This document shows, piece after piece, positions 59,602 to 64,000 of a stretch of DNA of 64,000 bases (its first letter is position 1; every line of letters starts with the position of its first letter). Below the pieces are notes generated by a model, which was not told the DNA's origin, made no database searches, and saw only the letters and a program-made list of their open reading frames with translations. Location of the stretch: contig CADCJW010000005.1 in the NCBI GenBank assembly GCA_902801845.1, positions 1 to 64,000 of the forward strand. The letters are read 5' to 3'. A program made the position numbers and the translations under genes. Source of the DNA: an uncultured Eubacteriales bacterium. GTDB lineage: Bacteria > Bacillota > Clostridia > Christensenellales > CAG-138.

Positions 59602-60036
59602 ATGAAAAAATGGCAGATAGCTGCATACCGGATTTGGCAGTGGACCTGGGGCCTGCCCCAAACGCTTCTCGGCCTGGCCATGGCCTTGAAATACCGCCGC
59701 TGCCCCCGCAAGCGGGTGGGCGGCGCCATCGCCACCCTTCACGACGGGGACTGGGGCGGCGTATCCTTGGGCATGTTCATCTTTGTGCCCAAGGGGCTCA
59801 GGCCCGAGCGAGAGGCGAAGCTCCTGGCCCATGAATACGGGCACACCTTCCAGTCCGCTCTGCTGGGGCCTCTGTACCTGTTCGCGGTGGGCATCCCCTC
59901 CTTCCTTTGGGCCAATCTGCCCCGGAACGTGAAAAGGCGGTCGATGCAGCACATCCCTTACGAATCCCATTACCCGGAGAACTGGGCCGAGCATCTGGGC
60001 CGCCGGCATTACCCCTGGCAGGAGGAACGGGCATGA
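59602..60036 (+). CDS. Small HExxH metallopeptidase-like protein
   Basis: A 144-residue protein with the zinc motif H77-E78-Y-G-H81 in KLLAHEYGHTFQS, preceded by a short N-terminal hydrophobic stretch and followed by a hydrophobic helix (about residues 85-104). I do not see a third ligand with certainty. The family function is unknown. No Shine-Dalgarno site is present. It overlaps the DUF1294 gene by 4 bases. Confidence 0.65.
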   Translation: MKKWQIAAYRIWQWTWGLPQTLLGLAMALKYRRCPRKRVGGAIATLHDGDWGGVSLGMFIFVPKGLRPEREAKLLAHEYGHTFQSALLGPLYLFAVGIPSFLWANLPRNVKRRSMQHIPYESHYPENWAEHLGRRHYPWQEERA

Positions 60037-60305
60037 AAGTGTTATTGTTAGTCTTGACTGCTTTGAATCTGACATCCTTCGCCCTGTACGGGCTCGACAA
60101 GCTGAAGGCGAAGCGGGGCGCCTGGCGCATCCCGGAAGCGACTCTCCTGCTCGTCGCCCTCCTTGGGCCTCTCGGCGCTCTCCTGGGCATGGAGCTGTTC
60201 CGCCACAAGACGAAGCATGCGAAATTCAGGATACTGGTGCCCCTGTTCCTCGTTTTGCATATCGCTTTGGGCGTATACATCCTCAAAAGCGGGCTTCTCC
60301 CCTGA
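60033..60305 (+). CDS. DUF1294 membrane protein
   Basis: A 90-residue protein with three helices and the DUF1294 signatures YGLDKLKAKRGAWRIPE and LLGPLGALLGMELFRHKTKHAKF. The family function is unknown. GGAGGAA lies just before the ATG, which overlaps the preceding stop as ATGA. Confidence 0.85.
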   Translation: MKVLLLVLTALNLTSFALYGLDKLKAKRGAWRIPEATLLLVALLGPLGALLGMELFRHKTKHAKFRILVPLFLVLHIALGVYILKSGLLP

Positions 60306-60335
60306 AAAAAGGCGGAAAAACCTGCAAAAAAGGCC

Positions 60336-60364
60336 TTGACAGGGGCGAAGTCGGTCGCTATAAT
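60336..60364 (+). promoter_or_regulatory. infC operon promoter
   Basis: Perfect consensus TTGACA (60336-60341), 17-base spacer, TATAAT (60359-60364). Confidence 0.85.
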
Positions 60365-60370
60365 AAATAC

Positions 60371-60489
60371 GCTTAAGCAGAGGCGCCCGCCTCTCACCTG
60401 CCGATTGAAAAAGATCAGGCACGGTATGATGGGACTTTTTTCGTGGTGGGCGCGTTTGCGTCCGCTATTTTTTTAGGAGGTGTTGACCC
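60371..60489 (+). promoter_or_regulatory. L20-type leader with attenuator
   Basis: The 119-base leader has an early hairpin AGAGGC-GCCC-GCCTCT (60379-60394) and a late terminator hairpin (60446-60465) followed by TATTTTTTT. GCGCCCGCC (60383-60391) is complementary, with one wobble, to GGTGGGCGC (60445-60453), the 5' arm of the terminator, so two exclusive folds are possible. Ribosomal protein L20 represses this operon in B. subtilis through such a leader. Confidence 0.75.
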
Positions 60490-60999
60490 ATCGCTACCCA
60501 AGAACTGCCTATCAACGAGGAGATCCGGGATCCGGAGGTCCGTCTGATCGACGAAAACGGCGTCCAGCTGGGCATCATGGATGTCCGGGCCGCCCAGCGC
60601 CTGGCCGACGAGCGGGAGCTCGATTTGGTCAAGCTCTCCAACGCCAATCCCCCCACCTGCAAGCTCATGGACTATAGCAAGCACCGCTATGACATGATGA
60701 AGCGGGAAAAGGAGCAGCGGAAGAATCAGAAGATCATCGAGGTCAAGGAGATCCGCCTCTCCGCCACCATCGACCAGCATGACATGGAAGTCAAGGCCAA
60801 GGCCTGCTCCCGTTTCCTGCAGGACGGCAACAAGGTGAAGGTGAGCATCCGCTTCCGTGGCCGCCAGATCACCCGGGGCGACATCGGCGAGGAGGTCATG
60901 AACACCTTCTACAACATGGTCGCCGACAAGGCCAACCAGGAGAGGGCGCCTAAGCAAGAGGGCAGGAACATGTACATGGTGTTGGCACCGAAGAATTAA
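60490..60999 (+). CDS. infC: Translation initiation factor IF-3, with AUC start
   Basis: A 169-residue factor that keeps ribosomal subunits apart and checks the start codon. The ORF reads ATQELPINEEIRDPEVRLIDENGVQLGI onward and ends GRNMYMVLAPKN, the full IF-3. No ATG, GTG or TTG starts this frame: an in-frame TGA at 60484 closes it upstream, and ATC at 60490 lies 7 bases after AGGAGGTG. AUU or AUC starts in infC are known and allow IF-3 to repress its own synthesis. First gene of infC-rpmI-rplT. Confidence 0.93.
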   Translation: MATQELPINEEIRDPEVRLIDENGVQLGIMDVRAAQRLADERELDLVKLSNANPPTCKLMDYSKHRYDMMKREKEQRKNQKIIEVKEIRLSATIDQHDMEVKAKACSRFLQDGNKVKVSIRFRGRQITRGDIGEEVMNTFYNMVADKANQERAPKQEGRNMYMVLAPKN

Positions 61000-61020
61000 A
61001 ATCTATCAGGAGGAAAGAAC

Positions 61021-61218
61021 ATGCCAAAGATCAAGACCCATCGCGGCGCTGCTAAGCGTTTTGACGTGACCAAGTCCGGCAAAATCAAGCGCGGCAAGGC
61101 TTACAAGAGCCACATCCTCACCAAGAAGTCCACCAAGAGGCTGCGCGGCCTCCGCCAGATCGGCTATATCGCCGAGGAAGAGCAGAAGAAGATCCGCGAG
61201 CTGATTCCCTATAAGTAA
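61021..61218 (+). CDS. rpmI: Ribosomal protein L35
   Basis: A 65-residue, very basic protein of the large subunit: [23 protein letters not shown] and [15 protein letters not shown] are the family signatures. AGGAGGAA precedes the ATG, 21 bases after infC, in the standard order. Confidence 0.97.
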   Translation: MPKIKTHRGAAKRFDVTKSGKIKRGKAYKSHILTKKSTKRLRGLRQIGYIAEEEQKKIRELIPYK

Positions 61219-61231
61219 GGAGATGTGAACC

Positions 61232-61591
61232 ATGGCAAGAATTAAGAGAAGCGTCAATTCCATCAAGAAGCGCCGGAAGGTGCTGCGCCTGGCGAAGGGT
61301 TACTTCGGCGCCAAGTCCAAGCAGTATAGGGCAGCCTCCCAGCAGGTGATGAAGTCCATGGCCTACGCCTACGTGGGCCGCAAGAACAAGAAGCGTGAGT
61401 ACCGCCGCCTCTGGATCGCCCGTATCAACGCCGGCGCCCGTATCTGCGGCACCAACTACTCCAACCTGATCAACGGCCTCAAGCTGGCCGGTGTCGAAGT
61501 GAACCGGAAGGTCCTGGCCGACCTGGCCGTCACCGACATGAACGCCTTCAAGGCCCTGGTGGACAAGGCCCTGGCCGCCAAGAAAGCGTAA
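61232..61591 (+). CDS. rplT: Ribosomal protein L20
   Basis: A 119-residue 23S rRNA-binding assembly protein: [29 protein letters not shown] at the N-terminus and RIYSNL-type globular domain ([26 protein letters not shown]). It is the likely effector of the leader at 60371. AAGGAGAT precedes the ATG. Last gene of the operon. Confidence 0.97.
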   Translation: MARIKRSVNSIKKRRKVLRLAKGYFGAKSKQYRAASQQVMKSMAYAYVGRKNKKREYRRLWIARINAGARICGTNYSNLINGLKLAGVEVNRKVLADLAVTDMNAFKALVDKALAAKKA

Positions 61592-61601
61592 GCGAAAGAA
61601 A

Positions 61602-61635
61602 ACGAAAGAGCTTCCCGACCAAGGGAGGCTCTTTT
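61602..61635 (+). terminator. rplT terminator and left direct repeat
   Basis: AGAGCTTCCC pairs with GGGAGGCTCT (with a bulge) and ends in five T. The 34 bases here are identical to 62952-62985, exactly 1,350 bases downstream. Confidence 0.85.
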
Positions 61636-61697
61636 TCATGTTTGCATTGTCAGATCCTTTTGTAGAAAGGTGGACGCTATATGCTTTCTTCCATCTG

Positions 61698-62636
61698 TCA
61701 GCCTAATTCTTCCAGCGCTCCATATAGCATTGCAAAAATTCGGCCTGTCACTTCTGCATAATAAGCCGCGTCTGCAGGCGACATATCTTTATCCTCTAAA
61801 GCATCTATTTCATCTGTATATTGAGAATATAGTAGTGATAGCTGTGCCATTCTTGCGAGCGCTGCATAATCAAACGAATCGTTCTCTAAACTTTTTAACA
61901 ACTGCACATATTCAGTGAAGAACGCCTCATAGCCATCCATGAGCGTCTTGAATTCTGGCGTTACCCCTGTTGGTACAGTACTTGTCGGAATAGCGGTCGC
62001 TGGATCCGTTTGTTTCGGTACGGATGTTTTTTCTGTTTTCGGAACAACCGTAGGTGTCGGAGCCGTTGTTGGCTTGACGGCCTTAAGGCTGCGATCTTGG
62101 GGTGTTGCTTTCGGGGCCTTTGTGGTTTCTGTAATTACTGATATAATTCTGCTCAATGCTCTTGATGGTTCACTGTCGATGAATGGATTTTGCGGTAAAG
62201 CACAAACCAAGGCTACACCAACAGCAGCAGTCAACAGCAATTTGAGCCCGCCTTTCAGTTTGTCGCATTTCCAAATAGCGATAACTGCCATGATCGGAAA
62301 AAGGAAAACCCAAAGCAAGATCCTCCATACAGTAACCTTTTTCTTGGGCTTCTCCTCCCGATAAACATGGGTAACTGTCACGTTCTGCGTGGGAGCATTA
62401 TTTTTACTTGCAGGAGAATATCCACAACGGGGACAAGCAAGTGTGAAAAAAATATTGCCGCATGTGGGACAGACATGTGGTTTAGTTCCTGCTTTGACGC
62501 CACAATTAGGACAAAATGAACCTTCATGAACAGTACCGCAATTGGAGCATTTGTTCTGGAATTCACTTGCTCCACACCCACGGCACTTTTTTGCTTCATC
62601 CCCGTTTTCTAAACCACAATATTTACAAATCTTCAT
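61698..62636 (-). CDS. Zinc-ribbon membrane protein with DUF6591-like C-terminal domain
   Basis: A 312-residue protein. Residues 4-71 contain six CxxC pairs (C4/C7, C18/C21, C30/C33, C42/C45, C56/C59, C68/C71), enough for three zinc ribbons facing the cytoplasm. Two hydrophobic segments (about 101-121 and 129-147) follow, then a Thr/Pro/Lys linker (about 168-220) and a helical C-terminal domain (EFKTLMDGYEAFFTEYVQLLK) like DUF6591. GC content and codon use are clearly lower than in flanking genes, suggesting acquisition. It is the main gene of a segment bounded by direct repeats. Confidence 0.8.
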   Translation of the reverse strand: MKICKYCGLENGDEAKKCRGCGASEFQNKCSNCGTVHEGSFCPNCGVKAGTKPHVCPTCGNIFFTLACPRCGYSPASKNNAPTQNVTVTHVYREEKPKKKVTVWRILLWVFLFPIMAVIAIWKCDKLKGGLKLLLTAAVGVALVCALPQNPFIDSEPSRALSRIISVITETTKAPKATPQDRSLKAVKPTTAPTPTVVPKTEKTSVPKQTDPATAIPTSTVPTGVTPEFKTLMDGYEAFFTEYVQLLKSLENDSFDYAALARMAQLSLLYSQYTDEIDALEDKDMSPADAAYYAEVTGRIFAMLYGALEELG

Positions 62637-62754
62637 TATTCCCTTTGCTCCTCAGGAAAAACTATATGAATATAGTCTTAAATATACTACATAATATTAG
62701 TATAGGAATATCGACCTTGTCAAGATACAATGTCCATATTGAGGTAGATGTCAA

Positions 62755-62949
62755 ATGTCAGATGAAATCAAAATCACAAAAAAAGTTCAACGCAAGGGCG
62801 ACGACGGTTATAAGATCGTTTCCGTCCGCATGAAAGATGAACTGATTACACGACTGGATGAGTTATCAATAAAGACCAATCGCTCGCGTAATGAATTGAT
62901 CAATTTGCTGCTAAACGGAGCCATCGGTATTGTCAAAATTGAAGAATGA
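62755..62949 (+). CDS. Ribbon-helix-helix DNA-binding protein
   Basis: A 64-residue CopG/Arc-like protein: a beta strand (YKIVSVRMK) followed by two helices (DELITRLDELSIKTNRSRNELINLLLNGAI). Such proteins bind operators as dimers. It is divergent from the zinc-ribbon gene and has a similar low GC content. No toxin partner follows; its stop is 2 bases before the right repeat, which acts as its terminator. GAGGTAG lies upstream of the ATG. Confidence 0.8.
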   Translation: MSDEIKITKKVQRKGDDGYKIVSVRMKDELITRLDELSIKTNRSRNELINLLLNGAIGIVKIEE

Positions 62950-62951
62950 TC

Positions 62952-62985
62952 ACGAAAGAGCTTCCCGACCAAGGGAGGCTCTTTT
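62952..62985. repeat. Right copy of the rplT terminator (direct repeat)
   Basis: Identical to 61602-61635 over 34 bases, then CAT in both copies after one extra T in the left copy. It can terminate the ribbon-helix-helix gene and ends on the stop codon of the convergent SLOG gene. Confidence 0.9.
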
Positions 62986-63443
62986 CATTTCTCATCCTTT
63001 TCTTGCAAGGCAATGATGCGGATCAAACCCTTCCTCTCTTGCCGCCGAGCATGCTCTAAAACTTTCCAGGCATTGCCGGTCTCGTGGGGCGCATAGGCCA
63101 CCAGGAAGTCGCAGATGTCCACCATGGCCCGATTAGCGCGCAGGATGGCAAACCGTCGGGGCACCGATTCCAGGCCCTCCGGGAACACGCTCCCCGTGAA
63201 CCCTTCTGATAGCTCCTCCCCTATCGGTGGCAGGTAAGCCAACACCAGGTACAGACGGATTTGAGGATATGTCTCCATAAGTTTCCGCACCGACGCCCCT
63301 GCCATCCTGTCAAAGTTTCCTCGATGGCCCACATAGAAATCCGTCACACCTTCACGGAGGATCAGATTTTCCACGGCCGCCTGTATGCGCGCGAGCAGCT
63401 CATTTCCTGCATCCCGATGGCCGACGAAAAAACAGGATGGCAT
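62985..63443 (-). CDS. SLOG family protein
   Basis: A 152-residue Rossmann-like protein of the DUF1273/SLOG type. CFFVGHRD near the N-terminus, FYVGHRGNFDRMA, and the C-terminal DFLVAYAPHETGNAWKVLEHA are family features; SLOG proteins are thought to bind nucleotide-derived ligands. The start MPSCFFVG follows CGGAGG; an ATG eight codons upstream contains that site. Divergent from an XRE regulator. Confidence 0.8.
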   Translation of the reverse strand: MPSCFFVGHRDAGNELLARIQAAVENLILREGVTDFYVGHRGNFDRMAGASVRKLMETYPQIRLYLVLAYLPPIGEELSEGFTGSVFPEGLESVPRRFAILRANRAMVDICDFLVAYAPHETGNAWKVLEHARRQERKGLIRIIALQEKDEK

Positions 63444-63474
63444 GTTTTTTCCTCCGTTTTTCGCCATTATTTGA

Positions 63475-63545
63475 TATCCAAATAGATATCATTCAACCAT
63501 TGTAAGGCCAATATAAGGTACTGTCAATATATCCAAATGGCGATA
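63475..63545. promoter_or_regulatory. Repeated TATCCAAAT...GATA motif between SLOG and XRE genes
   Basis: TATCCAAATAGATA (63475-63488) and TATCCAAATGGCGATA (63530-63545) share the left half and a GATA right half. They flank the intergenic region and could be operators of the adjacent XRE protein. Confidence 0.4.
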
Positions 63546-63556
63546 CTGGAGGATAT

Positions 63557-63769
63557 ATGGCGTACTACAAGCGAATTCGAGAATTACGAGAAGATCATGA
63601 CATGACTCAACGACAGGTGGCCGACTATCTGAACATGCCGCAGCCTCAGTATTTTCGCTATGAGCAGGGGTATCGGGACGTCCCTACGGATGTGCTGATC
63701 GCATTGGCGGACTTGTATAAGACTTCTACGGATTATATTCTGGGCAGGACTGATAAAGCTGACCAATAA
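63557..63769 (+). CDS. XRE-family transcriptional regulator
   Basis: A 70-residue single-domain helix-turn-helix protein: RELREDHDMTQRQVADYLNMPQPQYFRYEQGYRDVPTDVLIALADLYKTSTDYILG spans nearly all of it. GGAGG precedes the ATG. Probably autoregulated through the intergenic motif and perhaps controlling the divergent SLOG gene. Confidence 0.88.
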   Translation: MAYYKRIRELREDHDMTQRQVADYLNMPQPQYFRYEQGYRDVPTDVLIALADLYKTSTDYILGRTDKADQ

Positions 63770-63792
63770 AAGCAGGCGCTGTGTCTGCTTTT
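63768..63792 (+). terminator. Terminator of the XRE gene
   Basis: AAAAGCAG (63768-63775) pairs with CTGCTTTT (63785-63792). The stem overlaps the stop codon. Confidence 0.6.
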
Positions 63793-63811
63793 CCAATTTC
63801 TTCTTGAGCTT

Positions 63812-63975
63812 TTCTTTTTGCGCCGCTTTTTGACCAGGGGCAAATCATAGTCAACAGCTTCGCTATCGCTTGCTTTTTCCTTGCTTCGCCCGTGCTCCGC
63901 CTCGCTGCATCTGCCACTGGCAGCGCTCGGCTTCACACCCTTTCACCGAAAAAAAGCGGCAAAAGAAAAATCGAA
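63812..63975. repeat. Split copy of the tailed palindrome at the right edge
   Basis: GAGCTTTTCTTTTTGCGCCGCTTTTT (split here: tail 63813-63827, arm 63828-63838) is the inverted tail plus one hairpin arm of the dispersed repeat. The matching arm and another tail (AAAAAAAGCGGC then AAAAGAAAAATCG) appear about 110 bases later. The space between, which is loop in other copies, has no convincing gene. Confidence 0.5.
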
Positions 63976-64000
63976 TCATTTCCTCATCAATTCATATAGC

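Noticed and set aside
62755-62949. Antitoxin of a toxin-antitoxin pair
   Set aside because: The ribbon-helix-helix protein fits an antitoxin, but no small toxin gene overlaps or follows it.
63726-63936. Two overlapping minus-strand frames of 63 and 67 codons
   Set aside because: They are made of repeat-tail and low-complexity sequence, with no start signal or homology; probably not genes.

Overview
The window is from a high-GC, Gram-positive anaerobe of the class Clostridia; I cannot name the genus. The evidence is the PyrR-attenuated pyrR-uraA pair, the infC-rpmI-rplT operon with an L20-type leader, a B. subtilis ycs/kip-like 5-oxoprolinase cluster, many proline/threonine-rich linkers in exported proteins, A/G-rich Shine-Dalgarno sites and near-consensus sigma-A promoters with 17-base spacers. 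The gene set fits a peptide- and amino-acid-using life: two M3 oligoendopeptidases, PepT, an M18 aminopeptidase, pyroglutamyl peptidase, glutamate dehydrogenase, arginine deiminase and 5-oxoprolinase.

Layout. 1-339: a strong minus-strand promoter and leader resembling those of rRNA operons, reading off the left edge. 340-5552: a reduced alanyl-tRNA synthetase, a DUF695/RraB-like protein, a secreted lipocalin-like protein, an alpha/beta hydrolase and a small holin-like pair. 5553-14773: a MATE exporter, VOC protein, nuclease-like protein, gdhA, pyrR-uraA, DUF2461, xpt and an XRE/membrane-protein pair. 15020-19930: a MarR-controlled heterodimeric ABC exporter and a GNAT gene sharing a duplicated promoter-operator. 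19958-29118: an ATPase/metallopeptidase/HflX operon in which HflX carries an N-terminal JAMM-like motif, then M18 peptidase, LUD protein, radA, a membrane-anchored beta-propeller-like protein and prs. 29177-37221: XRE regulator, amidase lipoprotein, arcA and a five-gene 5-oxoproline operon with an NRAMP-like transporter that lacks the metal motif. 37429-41213: two divergent TauE/SafE permeases, an IS200-type element and a Pro-Thr repeat protein. 41226-52849: mscS, pepT, M3 peptidase, DUF1846, and a MacAB-like export operon whose first adaptor gene carries an in-frame amber codon. 52923-64000: pcp-aminotransferase, pepF, MFS, AraC, TspO, a small metallopeptidase-like gene with DUF1294, infC-rpmI-rplT, a lower-GC cassette between copies of the rplT terminator, and SLOG and XRE genes.

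Three patterns run across the window. (1) At least six genes have a promoter -10 hexamer only 6-8 bases upstream of the ATG and no Shine-Dalgarno site, which predicts leaderless mRNAs. (2) A family of long A/T-rich palindromes with a conserved A-rich tail occurs as inverted pairs at gene 3' ends, often around a terminator hairpin. (3) Duplicated regulatory pieces mark likely acquisition or rewiring events: the MarR promoter-operator and the rplT terminator.
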